A program made the position numbers and the translations under genes. From assembly GCF_963378075.1 (NCBI RefSeq), contig NZ_OY726394.1, forward strand, positions 1,178,001 to 1,242,000: 64,000 bases of DNA. Direction: 5' to 3'. The DNA is from Mycolicibacter sp. MU0083. GTDB lineage: Bacteria > Actinomycetota > Actinomycetes > Mycobacteriales > Mycobacteriaceae. The notes under the pieces are model-generated. The model was not told where the DNA came from. It did not search any database and was given only the letters and a program-made list of their open reading frames with translations. This document shows positions 19,365-29,200 of the stretch, piece after piece (the stretch's first letter is position 1; each line of letters starts with the position of its first letter).

Positions 19365-19380
19365 TTGACCATATGGTCAA
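19365..19380. promoter_or_regulatory. Perfect 16-bp palindrome (TetR operator)
   Basis: TTGACCATATGGTCAA at 19365-19380 is a perfect dyad. A related imperfect copy, TTTGACCAAATGG, lies immediately upstream at about 19351-19363. Both sit between the divergent TetR and monooxygenase genes, about 75 bases before the latter's start. Size and symmetry fit a TetR dimer site, possibly two dimers side by side. Confidence 0.7.
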
Positions 19381-19454
19381 AAAGGCGGTACGTTGCTCAC
19401 AACAACGTGCACGACAAGCCGTCGTCGCGGTCCACAGATCAGGAGGTACCCGTC

Positions 19455-20630
19455 ATGGCACACGTCGTCGTCGAGCGTGTCGAACAGATCGCCGCCAAGC
19501 TGGACGCCACCGCCGAGGACAGCGAACGGCTCGGCAAACTGTCCGACGAGTCGGTCGCGCTGATCCGCGAGGCCGGGGTGATGCGCATGCTGCAGCCGAC
19601 CGATTTCGGCGGCTATGCCGCACATCCGCGAGACTTCGCCGAAGCGGTCATGGCGGTGGCGAAGCACTGCGGCTCCACCGGATGGGTGTGCGGGGTCGGC
19701 GGCGTGCATCCGTGGGAGATGGCGTTGATGGACCGCCGACTGCAGGCCGAGGTCTGGGGTGCGGACCCCGACACCTGGATCGCGTCACCGTATGCCGCGC
19801 AGGGCGTGGCGACCCCGGTCGACGGCGGCTACCGGCTGACCGGCCGATGGAACTTCTCCTCGGGCACCGATCACTGCAGCTGGATCTTCCTGGGCGCCCG
19901 CGTCGGCGGCGGCGACGGTGGACCACCGAAGGTGCTGCACGTGGTGTTGCCGCGCGCGGACTACACCATCGTCGACGACTCCTGGGATGTCATCGGGCTC
20001 AGTGGAACGGGCAGCAAGGACATCATCGTCGAGGACGCCTTCATCCCGGCCTACCGCACCATCGACTTCGAACACGTCGCCTCCGGTGCGCGTGCCGCCG
20101 AAGCCGCCGGGCGCAGCGAGACGCTCTACAAGCTGCCGTTCTGGACCATGTTCCCGCTGGGGATCACCGCGGCGCTCATCGGCATCACCGAGGGTGCGCT
20201 GGCCGCGCATCTGGATTATCAGCGTGACCGGGTGGCTGCGACCGGCACCAAGATCAAAGACGACCCCTACGTGCTGTACGCGATCTCTGAGGCGGCCGCG
20301 GAGATCGCCGCCTCCCGGGTGCAGCTGCTGGACGGCATCAGCCGGATGTACGACCTCGCCGACGCCGGCAAGGAGATCAGCTTCGAGGACCGGTCGGTGG
20401 TGCGGCGCAACCAGATCCGCAGCGCCTGGCGGGCGGTGTCGGCCGCGGATGCGATCTTCGCCCGCTCCGGCGGCAACGCTGCACGCCGCAACAACCCGTT
20501 GCAGCGGTTCTGGCGTGACGCCCACGTCGGACTGGGGCACGCCATCCAGACCCCGGGCACGATCTATCACTCGACCGCGTTGACCTCGATCGGAGTGGAG
20601 GCGCCGCCGGCGCTGCGGGCGATGATCTAG
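19455..20630 (+). CDS. Flavin-dependent monooxygenase, acyl-CoA dehydrogenase/HsaA-like family
   Basis: A 391-residue protein with the acyl-CoA dehydrogenase type 2 fold used by two-component FMNH2/FADH2 monooxygenases such as HsaA: N-terminal helices (AKLDATAEDSERLGKLSDESVALIREAGVMRML), the middle barrel (GGYRLTGRWNFSSGTDHCSWIFLGA) with WDVIGLSGTGSKDI, and a C-terminal helical bundle ending GLGHAIQTPGTIYHSTAL. It lacks the acyl-CoA dehydrogenase catalytic Glu context, as expected for a monooxygenase. It needs a separate flavin reductase, which is not nearby. AGGAGG at 19440-19445 fixes the ATG at 19455. Probably controlled by the divergent TetR. Substrate unknown, perhaps an aromatic or terpenoid compound. 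The TAG stop shares CTAG with the convergent sixA-like gene. Confidence 0.85.
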   Translation: MAHVVVERVEQIAAKLDATAEDSERLGKLSDESVALIREAGVMRMLQPTDFGGYAAHPRDFAEAVMAVAKHCGSTGWVCGVGGVHPWEMALMDRRLQAEVWGADPDTWIASPYAAQGVATPVDGGYRLTGRWNFSSGTDHCSWIFLGARVGGGDGGPPKVLHVVLPRADYTIVDDSWDVIGLSGTGSKDIIVEDAFIPAYRTIDFEHVASGARAAEAAGRSETLYKLPFWTMFPLGITAALIGITEGALAAHLDYQRDRVAATGTKIKDDPYVLYAISEAAAEIAASRVQLLDGISRMYDLADAGKEISFEDRSVVRRNQIRSAWRAVSAADAIFARSGGNAARRNNPLQRFWRDAHVGLGHAIQTPGTIYHSTALTSIGVEAPPALRAMI

Positions 20631-21127
20631 CGCGGCACGTGGAACCCGACCAGCGACGCCGACCCCAGCTCCACGTCCGACCAGCTCACGCTGATCTGCA
20701 GCACGGCGATGCCGGAGGTCGGGTACTTCTCCGAGATCCGTTGGGCCACCGCGGAATCAGATCCGGCACCGGCCAAGCCGAGGGCGACCGCCGACATCGC
20801 GGGTTCGTGGCCGATCACCAGCAGTGTGTCCACCTCGTCGCCGACGGTGTTGATGGTGGCGATGACGGTGCCCGGTGCAGCGTCGTAGAGGTCATCGACG
20901 TAACGGACCGGGGCGGTCAGTTCGGTGCGGGCATAGGTCTGCCGGGTGCGGGTGGCGGTCGAGCACAGCACCGCGTCCGGGACCGGGGCGTTGGCACGCA
21001 GCCAGTCGCCGGCCAGCCCCGCCTCGCGGATACCGCGCGGCGCCAGCGGACGCTCGTGATCTGCCGCCCCGGGCGGGTAGTCCGACTTCGCGTGCCGCAG
21101 CAGGATCAGGGTGCGGTGAGTGCTCAT
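20627..21127 (-). CDS. SixA-type histidine phosphatase
   Basis: A 166-residue single-domain phosphoglycerate-mutase-fold phosphatase. The catalytic motif LLRHAKSDYP (RHG variant, His at about residue 12) carries the phosphorylated histidine. DHERPLAPRGIREA and CSTATRTRQTY provide the Arg pocket and LLVIGHEPAMS the second catalytic His. The RHxK form is characteristic of SixA, which dephosphorylates phospho-histidine proteins. It corresponds to Rv1276c. The start is the ATG at 21127. It stands alone between convergent and divergent neighbours. Confidence 0.88.
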   Translation of the reverse strand: MSTHRTLILLRHAKSDYPPGAADHERPLAPRGIREAGLAGDWLRANAPVPDAVLCSTATRTRQTYARTELTAPVRYVDDLYDAAPGTVIATINTVGDEVDTLLVIGHEPAMSAVALGLAGAGSDSAVAQRISEKYPTSGIAVLQISVSWSDVELGSASLVGFHVPR

Positions 21128-21242
21128 CTGATCCAGGGTAGGTGCCCGGGCCGGACCTGCCGGGCGAGGTCCGCGTGCTTGTCGGTGGCCGGTCATACAC
21201 TCGCGGTGCTCGACTGGGAGCCGGAGGGAAGGGGACGCCGAA

Positions 21243-22478
21243 TTGCTTGTCGTGCACGCCGCTGACATCCACCTGGACAGTCCGCTGCGCGGGCTGAGCC
21301 GGATCGGCGACGACCATGCGCAGGAACTCCGGCGCAGCACGCGGCGCGCGCTGGAGAACCTGGTCACGCTCACCATCGAGCGCCGGGCGGACCTGCTGGT
21401 CATCGCCGGCGACCTGTACGACGGCAGCTGGCACGACTTCGGTACCGGACAGTTCTTCATCGAACAGATGGTGAAGCTCAAGGAGTCCGGGGTCCCGGTG
21501 GTGATCGCCTCGGGCAACCACGACGCCGCCAGCCAGATCACCCGCTCGCTGACTCTGCCGGAGGGCGTCCATCTGCTGGCCACCGACAAACCGGAGAGCG
21601 TCGTCTTCGACGATCTCGGCGCGGTGGTGCACGGTCAGGGCTACGAGAGCCGCGACGTGCAGGAGAACCTCGCGGCGGTCTACCCGGACCGGATTCCCGA
21701 CCTGGTCAACATCGGGGTGCTGCACACCGCGGCCACCGGGTCGGCCGAGCACGACACCTACGCGCCGTGCTCGGAAGCCGACCTGACGGCACTGCGCTAC
21801 GACTACCTCGCGCTCGGGCACATCCACCAGCGCGGTCCGGTGGTCGACGGGGAGTTCCCGGCGTACTTCAGCGGCAACCTGCAGGGGCGCAACCCGCGCG
21901 AGACCGGCGCCAAGGGAGCGCTGCTGGTCGAACTCGAAGCCGGCTCGCCGGCCCAGATCGCCTTCGAGCCGTGCGATGTGGCGCGCTGGGATCGGCTCGA
22001 GATCGACGCCGACGGGATCGCCGACCACGACGATTTGGTGGCAGCCGTCCGGGAGCAGATGCGCGCCGCGGTGCGCGATGCCGCGGGGCGCAAAGTGGTC
22101 GTGCGGGTAGCGATCACCGGCACCACGAAGCTGGCCTCGCAGCTGTCGGATGACGACTGGTTGCAGGCGGAGCTGACCGGGATCGCCACCGATGTCGGTG
22201 CGTTGGTGGACAAGACGACGGTGCGGGTGCGGCCGCCGCTGCCGCCCGACCCGGAAGCACAACGGCTGCGCGAAGCCGTCGCCGAGGCCGCCGCGGCGTT
22301 GGCCGGTGATCGGGAGCAGAGCAGAAAGCTGATGGCCGCACTCGACCGCGAGATCCGCGACATCGCCCGGGGGGAAGACGGCCGCGGCCTCAACCTCGCC
22401 GACGACGGTGTGCTGGGCGAACTGTTGGAACGCGCGCGCGACGGACTCGACGCACGGCTGGCGGAGAGGCAGGGCTGA
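21243..22478 (+). CDS. SbcD/Mre11-like metallophosphoesterase (YhaO type)
   Basis: A 411-residue calcineurin-like nuclease subunit. The metal-binding motifs are in order: HAADIHLDSPLRG (1-17), IAGDLYDG (about 54-61), IASGNHDAAS (near 90), LHTAATG and LGHIHQRG. The C-terminal part is helical (DPEAQRLREAVAEAAAAL) and would contact the partner ATPase. The start is a TTG at 21243 preceded by GGAGGGAAGG; no ATG or GTG fits without losing the first metal motif. Its TGA overlaps the ATG of the SMC-like gene by one base, as for Rv1277-Rv1278. The pair would act as an Mre11-Rad50-like end-processing complex. Confidence 0.9.
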   Translation: MLVVHAADIHLDSPLRGLSRIGDDHAQELRRSTRRALENLVTLTIERRADLLVIAGDLYDGSWHDFGTGQFFIEQMVKLKESGVPVVIASGNHDAASQITRSLTLPEGVHLLATDKPESVVFDDLGAVVHGQGYESRDVQENLAAVYPDRIPDLVNIGVLHTAATGSAEHDTYAPCSEADLTALRYDYLALGHIHQRGPVVDGEFPAYFSGNLQGRNPRETGAKGALLVELEAGSPAQIAFEPCDVARWDRLEIDADGIADHDDLVAAVREQMRAAVRDAAGRKVVVRVAITGTTKLASQLSDDDWLQAELTGIATDVGALVDKTTVRVRPPLPPDPEAQRLREAVAEAAAALAGDREQSRKLMAALDREIRDIARGEDGRGLNLADDGVLGELLERARDGLDARLAERQG

Positions 22479-25400
22479 TGCGGATCACGCGTTTGACCTT
22501 GGCGGCCTACGGGCGCTGCCGCGACGTCACCGTCGACATCGGCGACGGGGTGACGGTGGTGCTCGGCGCCAACGAAGCGGGTAAGTCGACGTCACTGGAT
22601 GCGCTGAGCGACTTCCTCTGGGGGATCCCGGCCCGAACGTCGCGCGCCGCGGAATGCCCGCGAGCGCAACTGCGCATCGATGCGGTGCTGGCCGGTGATG
22701 GTGAGCCCTACACGGTGGTGCGCAAGGCGAACGGACTGTTCGACGGCGACGTCGTCACGCCGCGCCAGGCACCGTGGAATCCGGAGAATCGGCTGTCGGC
22801 GCAGTGGTGGCGGACACGACTGGGCTTCAATCACGAGGATCTACGGCGCGGCGGAGACGCGGTATTCGCCGGCAGCGGCGACCTCGCCGACATCATCTTC
22901 GCCGCACGCGAAGGCCGCAGCGCCCGCGAAGTGCTGGACGACATCACCGACCAGGCCGACAAACTCTTCAAGTCCGACGGCCGGTCGAAGAAGGTGCACC
23001 TGCGCGTCGCGGCAGGAGCCTACAAGCAGGCCGTCACCGATCGGGACAGCCTGCTGACCCGTGCGGACGGAGTCGTAGAGCAGCGCAGAGTCGTACAGGA
23101 ACTGCAGGACAAGCATCGCCGTCTCCGCGACGAGGTCACCGCGACAGCCCTGGAGGTCAAGGTCGCCGAAGAGAACCTCCGGGTGATCGGCAACGTTCTG
23201 GCGTTCAGCCAGGCGACCCGTGAGCTCGAACTCATCGACGGCGAAGGGGATCGGCTGACGCCGTCGGAACTGGTGGATTACGACCGGGCCGGTGATGAGC
23301 GGCGCCGCGCACAACAGCGCGCCACCAAGCTCGACGACGACATCGCCTCGATCACCGCGGCTGTCGAGGCGCTGTCGATAGACGACGGCCTGCTCGACGA
23401 CCGCGAAACCTTCACCCGGCTGAATTCCGAGGTGAAGGTGCGTATCGAGGGCCTGCGCCGCGCGGGTGAGGAGTTCGCGCCGGCGGTCGCGGACGCGGCG
23501 ACGAAATTGCGGGGTCTGCTGCGCAGTATCGGCATCGACGAGGTCGACGACATCGACACGGCCGTAGCCGAAGCCAGGGTCCGCGAGGACCATGCGGCCA
23601 CTCTGGACGCACTGGCCGACGAAATCGATGCACTGGAAGACAAACGCCGAGAGGCTCGCGACCGGCACGACACGGCCGTGGCCGCACTGTTGTCCAAAGG
23701 CGTCACGGTCGACGTCGCCGCGTCCGAACCTCCCGATGAGGACGCCCTCGCCAAGCGGCGCGCCGAGTTGATCGGGGCGCGCGATGCCGAACGTACGGCA
23801 CGAACCCTGCACGCCGAGGCGGCCGAGACCGTGCGGAACATGCAATCCGATACGGCCGCCGCACATGCCGGGGCCGCACTGACCCACGACGCCGTCGTCG
23901 ACGCTCGCCGCAGCCGGGACGACCAGTGGCACACGATCCGACGCTCCTGGGTGACCGGGGAGCTGCCCGGCGCCGATGAACGAGTCGACATGGCAGCCGA
24001 ATTGGATGCTCGAGTGGTCTCCGCGGACCGGTGCTCCGACGACGAGGCAATGGAGCGTTCGCGCATCGCCGCGCTGGATGCGCGTGCCGAGATGCAGGTG
24101 GAGGGGCTTGAGGCGGCCCGCCAGAAGGAACTCGAAGCGGCATCGACCCTGGCCGTCGCGGCCGAGGACACTGGCCGCGCGACCGACGAATGGGCGCAGC
24201 TGTGGGCCGGCCTGGGGATCACGGCCGTCCCCGACGTCGACTCCAGTGGCACCGTCGCCGAACTTCTCACCACCGCACACGTCGCCCATGCCCGAGTGCG
24301 GTCGCTTACCGATCAGCTCGGCGACCTAGACAGTTCCTGGTGTGCCGCAGCGGAACTCGCCGGGCTGCCGGTGACGACCGCCACGGCCGCGTGGCACCGG
24401 CGTTCGCAGGTGCTCGAAGACATCGTGGCCGTCGACGAACAGCGCGCCAAGAGCCTGCAGGGCGAACAGCAGGCCCGTGGTGCCTGGGAGACGTTCCTCG
24501 CCGAGGCCGTCGAGTTGCTCCGGCGGCACCGCGTGCTCGATGACGATCAGCAGCTGACGCCGACACTCATCGAGCAGGGTTTCACCCGGCTCGGGCGCGA
24601 ACTCGAGTCGGCCACGACGGCGCAGGGCAAGCGTTCGACCTATCTCGAGCAGCTCGAAGGTCTGCAGACCGAGCGGGCAGAGGTGCTGCAGGCGCAACAG
24701 GCCGCATCGGCGGAGTTGCAGCGACTCGTCGACACCCACGGGCTGGCAACCGAACAGGATCTCGGAGTGCTCGTCGACCGGGCCCTGCGGGCAGCGGAAC
24801 CGCTTGAGCGGCAGGATGACTCGGCCAAGGCCATCAAGAACGGTTTGGACTCGGGCAGCGACTTCCACCACGTGGTCGACCGGTTGACGGGCCGCGACGA
24901 GGTGACGATCGGGCAGGAGTTGGCCGACGCACGCCTGCGCGCCGAGGAGGCGGGCCGGGCAGCCGACGACATGTTGAGCCGATGCACGTCGGCGCGTGAC
25001 GAGCTCAAGAACCTCGAGGCGGCCGCCGGGGCCGCCGCGGCCGAGGCCGAGGTGGCGGACCGGCAGGCCGAGGTGGCCGATCTCGCGGAGCGGTGGGCGA
25101 TCCTCGCCCTGCAGCGCAAACTGCTGGAGACCATCCTCGACGGTCTGGGGGCGGGGGATACCCGACCGCTGCTGGACCACGCCGGTCGGCTTCTGGAGCG
25201 GCTCACCGACGGGCGTTGGGTGGCGCTGCGTGCCGAGGACGACGGCGCGGTGCGCACGCTGCGGGTCATCCGCTCCGACAACACACCGTGCGACACCGCG
25301 GCGCTCTCCGAGGGCACCGCCGATCAGGTCTTCTTCGCGCTGCGGCTGGCGGCGGTGGCCGAGCTGCATCGCGAACGCACCGATGCCGGCGAGGAAGCGC

Positions 25401-25660
25401 TGCCGCTGGTCCTCGACGACGTGCTGATGGCCTTCGACGAAGAGCGTGTGCGGGGCGCGCTGCAGATCCTGACCACATTGGCTCCCGGCCTGCAGATCAT
25501 CGTGTTCACCCATCACCAGCATGTCGCCGAAGCCGCCGCCGACGTCGGCGGGATCACCGTGTCGGAGCTGCCGGCGCCCGCATCGATCTCGGATTCACTG
25601 GACGGCGAGCTGATCCGCGCCCGGGCTCAACACGGTGGCGTCGAGCTCAGTCCCGCATGA
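22478..25660 (+). CDS. SbcC/Rad50-like AAA ATPase (YhaN type)
   Basis: A 1060-residue SMC-family ATPase. The N-terminal Walker A is GANEAGKSTSLDAL (about 31-44). Long coiled coils fill residues about 170-900, rich in Ala, Glu, Asp and Arg with no Cys-x2-Cys zinc hook. The C-terminal ATPase half has the signature-like ALSEGTADQVFFALRLA and Walker B LPLVLDDVLMAFDEERV. Lack of a hook motif and the Asp-Asp Walker B resemble YhaN rather than classical SbcC. With the upstream phosphoesterase it forms a two-gene operon (Rv1277-Rv1278 order). Roles in DNA repair or end resection are inferred from family; these genes have not been equated with the AdnAB or RecBCD pathways. Confidence 0.88.
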   Translation: MRITRLTLAAYGRCRDVTVDIGDGVTVVLGANEAGKSTSLDALSDFLWGIPARTSRAAECPRAQLRIDAVLAGDGEPYTVVRKANGLFDGDVVTPRQAPWNPENRLSAQWWRTRLGFNHEDLRRGGDAVFAGSGDLADIIFAAREGRSAREVLDDITDQADKLFKSDGRSKKVHLRVAAGAYKQAVTDRDSLLTRADGVVEQRRVVQELQDKHRRLRDEVTATALEVKVAEENLRVIGNVLAFSQATRELELIDGEGDRLTPSELVDYDRAGDERRRAQQRATKLDDDIASITAAVEALSIDDGLLDDRETFTRLNSEVKVRIEGLRRAGEEFAPAVADAATKLRGLLRSIGIDEVDDIDTAVAEARVREDHAATLDALADEIDALEDKRREARDRHDTAVAALLSKGVTVDVAASEPPDEDALAKRRAELIGARDAERTARTLHAEAAETVRNMQSDTAAAHAGAALTHDAVVDARRSRDDQWHTIRRSWVTGELPGADERVDMAAELDARVVSADRCSDDEAMERSRIAALDARAEMQVEGLEAARQKELEAASTLAVAAEDTGRATDEWAQLWAGLGITAVPDVDSSGTVAELLTTAHVAHARVRSLTDQLGDLDSSWCAAAELAGLPVTTATAAWHRRSQVLEDIVAVDEQRAKSLQGEQQARGAWETFLAEAVELLRRHRVLDDDQQLTPTLIEQGFTRLGRELESATTAQGKRSTYLEQLEGLQTERAEVLQAQQAASAELQRLVDTHGLATEQDLGVLVDRALRAAEPLERQDDSAKAIKNGLDSGSDFHHVVDRLTGRDEVTIGQELADARLRAEEAGRAADDMLSRCTSARDELKNLEAAAGAAAAEAEVADRQAEVADLAERWAILALQRKLLETILDGLGAGDTRPLLDHAGRLLERLTDGRWVALRAEDDGAVRTLRVIRSDNTPCDTAALSEGTADQVFFALRLAAVAELHRERTDAGEEALPLVLDDVLMAFDEERVRGALQILTTLAPGLQIIVFTHHQHVAEAAADVGGITVSELPAPASISDSLDGELIRARAQHGGVELSPA

Positions 25661-27371
25661 ACCCGATCACGGTGTAATCCAGGTCGGCCAGTCCCGGTGC
25701 GCCGTAGTTCGCCAGCGAACTGCGCACCGCCACGTTGCCGGTGGTCTGGATCAGCGGCAGGCTGAACCCTTCGGCCCACAGCAGCGTGTCGACTTCGTTG
25801 GCCCTGGCTCGGGCCACCGCGGGATCCAGCGCCTCCAGGGTCTCTTCGATCTTGGCGTCGATGGCGGGGCTACCGATCTTGCCGAAGTTGGCCTCGCCGT
25901 AGGAGGCGGAGATCTGGTTCAGCCCGGCCAGGGGGAAAGCATCACCGACCCAACTGAATTGGGCGATGTCGAAGTCGCCGACGTTGACGTAGTCGGTGAA
26001 AAAGCCGCCACCGGCCTTGGCGTCCAATTGCAGCTTCACCCCGATCTGAGCCAGGTTGTGCTGGGCCACCTGGGCGAATTGTCGGGTGCTGGAGGCGTCG
26101 TAGAACAGGTGTCGGATCACCAGCGGCCGGCCGTCCTTCTCCCGGAACTGCCCGTTGAGTTTCCAGCCGAGTTCGTCGAGTTCGCGGGCGGCGCGCTGCG
26201 GGTCGTAGGCCACCACGGTGCTGTTGTCCTGGTAGCCCTCCTGGCCGGCGACGTAGATGTGGTTGTTCAGCGGCACCGGGTCCGCGGTCAGTCCGCGCTG
26301 GGTCACCTTGGCGATCGTGGACCGGTCGATACCGCGCATCACCGCCAGCCGCAGCGCCTTGTCGGACAGGATCGCCCCCGGTGCACCGTTGAAGGTGAAG
26401 TGGCTCCAGGCCGGGGTCGGCGCTCGCCTGATCGCGATGCCCTCGGTGCGCCGCGCGATCGTCAGTTGGTCCAAAGTGGCGACCCCGGTGGCGTCGATGG
26501 TGTGGTTCTGCAGCGCCGGCATCCGTGCTGCCTCGTCGAGCACCAGGTAGGTGATGGTGTCGAGCTTCGGCGTACGGCCCCACCAGGAGGGGTTGCGGAC
26601 CAGGGTGATCCGTTGGCTGGTGCGATCCAGCGTCGACAGCACGAACGGGCCCGCCGACGGGCCGGGCCGGCTCAGCTGGGCCTTGTTGAAGGTGTCCGGG
26701 TCGCCGGTCATGCTGGCCGGCAACAACATCGAGTTGCCGGCGAACATGCCGCGCCATTCCGCGTAGGGCTTGGCGAAGCGCATCACCGCCTGCCGGTCGT
26801 CGACGCCGCGGGTCACCGAGGCCACCCGTTCGGCGCCGTTGGTGGTCGCGATCGCGAACTCGGGGTCGGCGCCGCTGGTGGCGTGGATCTGGCTGGCGAT
26901 GTCTTTCCAGGTCAGTGGTGTGCCGTCACTCCAGGTGGCCTTCGGGTTGATCGTGTAGGTGACCACCTGCGGATTGGTGCCGGTCAGTTCCACGCTGGTG
27001 AAGTAGTCGGTGTCCACCGTGGCCGAGCCGTCCGGGCCGATGACGAACGCCCGCGGCATGGTGGCCTTGAGCATGGCCGCGTTCTCCGCCAGGTTGCCAT
27101 CGATGTGCAGCGGGTTGAAGTTCGGCGGAAACTGCGTCATCGATAGGCGCAGGTTGCCGCCGTCACGCAGGTTCGCGGGATCCTGCGGGTTGATGTCGCT
27201 GGCGGTGCCGACCGTGGCGGCGCCCTCCGGGGCGGTGATATCGACCGCCGTGCACCCGCTCAGTGCCAACGCGGCAGCTAACACGGTGGCCACCACCCCG
27301 TTGACTCTGCGCTCAGGGCGGCCTCTTCTCGCACAATGCCGCCGTGAGCGCAGAGTCAACGTGGGGGTCAT
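25647..27371 (-). CDS. oppA: Oligopeptide ABC transporter substrate-binding lipoprotein OppA
   Basis: A 574-residue SBP family 5 lipoprotein. The mature protein closely follows Rv1280c, e.g. [58 protein letters not shown] and [12 protein letters not shown]. The signal peptide is odd: residues 4-24 ([10 protein letters not shown] through RRVN) are encoded inside a 61-bp palindromic repeat (27300-27360), followed by [15 protein letters not shown] with the acylated Cys near residue 40. Without the repeat the leader would start at a GTG near 27296 and have no positive charges. The ATG at 27371 overlaps the TGA of oppD (ATGA), which supports this start. It delivers peptides to OppB/OppC. The 3' end overlaps the convergent SbcC-like gene by 14 bases. 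Confidence 0.92.
   Translation of the reverse strand: MTPTLTLRSRRHCARRGRPERRVNGVVATVLAAALALSGCTAVDITAPEGAATVGTASDINPQDPANLRDGGNLRLSMTQFPPNFNPLHIDGNLAENAAMLKATMPRAFVIGPDGSATVDTDYFTSVELTGTNPQVVTYTINPKATWSDGTPLTWKDIASQIHATSGADPEFAIATTNGAERVASVTRGVDDRQAVMRFAKPYAEWRGMFAGNSMLLPASMTGDPDTFNKAQLSRPGPSAGPFVLSTLDRTSQRITLVRNPSWWGRTPKLDTITYLVLDEAARMPALQNHTIDATGVATLDQLTIARRTEGIAIRRAPTPAWSHFTFNGAPGAILSDKALRLAVMRGIDRSTIAKVTQRGLTADPVPLNNHIYVAGQEGYQDNSTVVAYDPQRAARELDELGWKLNGQFREKDGRPLVIRHLFYDASSTRQFAQVAQHNLAQIGVKLQLDAKAGGGFFTDYVNVGDFDIAQFSWVGDAFPLAGLNQISASYGEANFGKIGSPAIDAKIEETLEALDPAVARARANEVDTLLWAEGFSLPLIQTTGNVAVRSSLANYGAPGLADLDYTVIGFMRD
27300..27360. repeat. 61-bp palindromic repeat, family A, copy 1 (inside oppA)
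   Basis: The arms GTTGACTCTGCGCTCA (27300-27315) and TGAGCGCAGAGTCAAC (27345-27360) are perfectly complementary over 16 bp around a 29-base centre. The element is the same length as copy 2 at 39990-40050 and matches it at most positions, including both termini. It lies in frame inside the first 25 codons of oppA, where the mRNA hairpin would begin about 10 bases after the start codon. Confidence 0.85.
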
Positions 27372-29200
27372 GAGCGCACCTCGGGCTGCGGCACCGCGGC
27401 CAACAGGCGCCGGGTGTAGTCGTGTTGCGGATTGCCGAACACGTCGTCGGACTCGCCCTGTTCGACGATCTCCCCGGCGAACATCACCGCGACGCGGTGT
27501 GCCAAATGTTTCACCACCGACAGGTCGTGGGACACGAACAGATACGACAATTCGAGTTGTTCCTGCAGGTCCAGCAGTAGGTTGATGATCCCGGCCTGGA
27601 TCGACACGTCCAACGCCGACACCGGCTCGTCGAGCGCCAAGATCTTCGGCTGCAACGCCAACGCCCGGGCGATGCCGATCCGCTGCTTCTGCCCACCGGA
27701 GAACTCCGCCGGATAGCGCTGCGCGTCGCCGCGGCGCAGCCCGACCAACTCGAGCAGTTCGGCGACCCGATTGTTGGTGGCGGTCTTGTCTGATCCGTTG
27801 GCGCGCAACGGCTCAGCCAAGATCTCGAAGACCGGAAGCCGTGGATCCAGCGAGGCCACCGGATCCTGGAACACCACCTGCAGATCGCGGCGAAGCGCAC
27901 GCCGGCCGTCCCGTTTGAGGGTGGCGACGTCGGTGCCGAGCACTTCGATCGACCCGGACTGCGGCGCAACCAGTTCCAGGATCTGGTGCAAGGTAGTCGA
28001 TTTGCCCGAACCGGACTCGCCGACGATGCCCAGCGTGCGGCCCTGCTGCAACTCGAAGCTCACGCCGGCGACGGCACGCACCTCACCGGTCCGTCGCCGC
28101 AGCACCCCTTTGGTCAGCGGATAGGTCTTGACCAGATCACGGACCCGCAACACGGTGGGGGAGTCGCCGGATACCGGCGCGGTCACCTCGGTGCGTACGC
28201 GATAGATGTCGGCGGCGCTGCGGCCCTCGACCCGGTCGGTGTGAATGCACGCCGCGGAGTGCGCGGCTCCGACCTCGAGCAACTCCGGCTCGTGCACCCG
28301 GCAGGCGTCGTCGGCCAGCGGGCAACGCGGCGCAAACGGGCAGCCCGGCTCCGAGCCGGCGGTCAGCGATGGCGGCGCACCGGGGATCGGCACCAACCGG
28401 GTGCCCTGCGCGGCGTCCAACCGCGGCGCGGACCCGAGTAGCCCCACCGTGTAAGGCATCCGCCGCGCCCGGTACAGGGTCTGCACCGGCGCGGATTCCA
28501 CCACCCGCCCGGCGTACATCACCAACGCGCGGTCGGCGAACTGGGAGACCACGCCCAGATCGTGGGTGATGATCAACACCCCCGCACCGGTGACATCACG
28601 CGCGGTCTTGAGCACGTCGAGGATCTGCGCCTGAACGGTGACGTCCAGCGCGGTGGTGGGCTCGTCGCAGATCAGCAGGTCCGGGTCGCAGGCGATGGCG
28701 ATCGCGATCACCACCCGCTGGCGCTCCCCGCCGGACAGTTCATGCGGAAACGCCCGCGCGCGCTGTGCGGGTCGGGTGATGCCGACCAACTCCAGCAGTT
28801 CCACCGCGCGCCGGCGGGCCGCCGCGCGACCCAGCTGCGGTCGATGTACCTCGAGGGCTTCGGCGATCTGATCGCCCACCGTGTAGACCGGCGTCAGCGC
28901 CGACATCGGATCCTGGAACACCATCCCGATCGAGGCGCCGCGGAACTTCGACATCGCGGCGTCGTCCAGGCCGATCAGTTCGGTGCCCTGCAGTCGCACC
29001 GAGCCGGATACCCGCGCGTATTCGGGCAGCAGCCCCATCACCGCCATGGCCGCCGCGGACTTGCCCGACCCCGACTCGCCGACCATCGCCACCACTTCGC
29101 CGGCGTCGACGTGATAACCGATGCCGCGCACGGCCTGCACCGCATCGCGTCCGGCGCCGAACGTCACGGCCAGGTCGGAGACTTCCAGCAGCGGCGTCAT
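27368..29200 (-). CDS. oppD: Oligopeptide ABC transporter ATPase OppD (two fused nucleotide-binding domains)
   Basis: A 610-residue protein carrying two complete ATPase domains, equivalent to a fused OppD-OppF. Domain 1 has [16 protein letters not shown] (about 39-54), LSGGERQRV and [12 protein letters not shown]; the Cys-rich C-terminal segment with [22 protein letters not shown] (about 290-312) is the 4Fe-4S-like motif of the Opp/Dpp family. Domain 2 has [25 protein letters not shown] and [12 protein letters not shown]. It powers peptide import through OppB/OppC. It overlaps oppC upstream and oppA downstream by 4 bases each, implying coupled translation. It corresponds to Rv1281c. Confidence 0.94.
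   Translation of the reverse strand: MTPLLEVSDLAVTFGAGRDAVQAVRGIGYHVDAGEVVAMVGESGSGKSAAAMAVMGLLPEYARVSGSVRLQGTELIGLDDAAMSKFRGASIGMVFQDPMSALTPVYTVGDQIAEALEVHRPQLGRAAARRRAVELLELVGITRPAQRARAFPHELSGGERQRVVIAIAIACDPDLLICDEPTTALDVTVQAQILDVLKTARDVTGAGVLIITHDLGVVSQFADRALVMYAGRVVESAPVQTLYRARRMPYTVGLLGSAPRLDAAQGTRLVPIPGAPPSLTAGSEPGCPFAPRCPLADDACRVHEPELLEVGAAHSAACIHTDRVEGRSAADIYRVRTEVTAPVSGDSPTVLRVRDLVKTYPLTKGVLRRRTGEVRAVAGVSFELQQGRTLGIVGESGSGKSTTLHQILELVAPQSGSIEVLGTDVATLKRDGRRALRRDLQVVFQDPVASLDPRLPVFEILAEPLRANGSDKTATNNRVAELLELVGLRRGDAQRYPAEFSGGQKQRIGIARALALQPKILALDEPVSALDVSIQAGIINLLLDLQEQLELSYLFVSHDLSVVKHLAHRVAVMFAGEIVEQGESDDVFGNPQHDYTRRLLAAVPQPEVRS

Noticed and set aside
25661..27371. oppA start at the internal GTG near 27296
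   Set aside because: It would give a leader without positive charge and lose the 4-base overlap with oppD; the ATG at 27371 is better despite the repeat.
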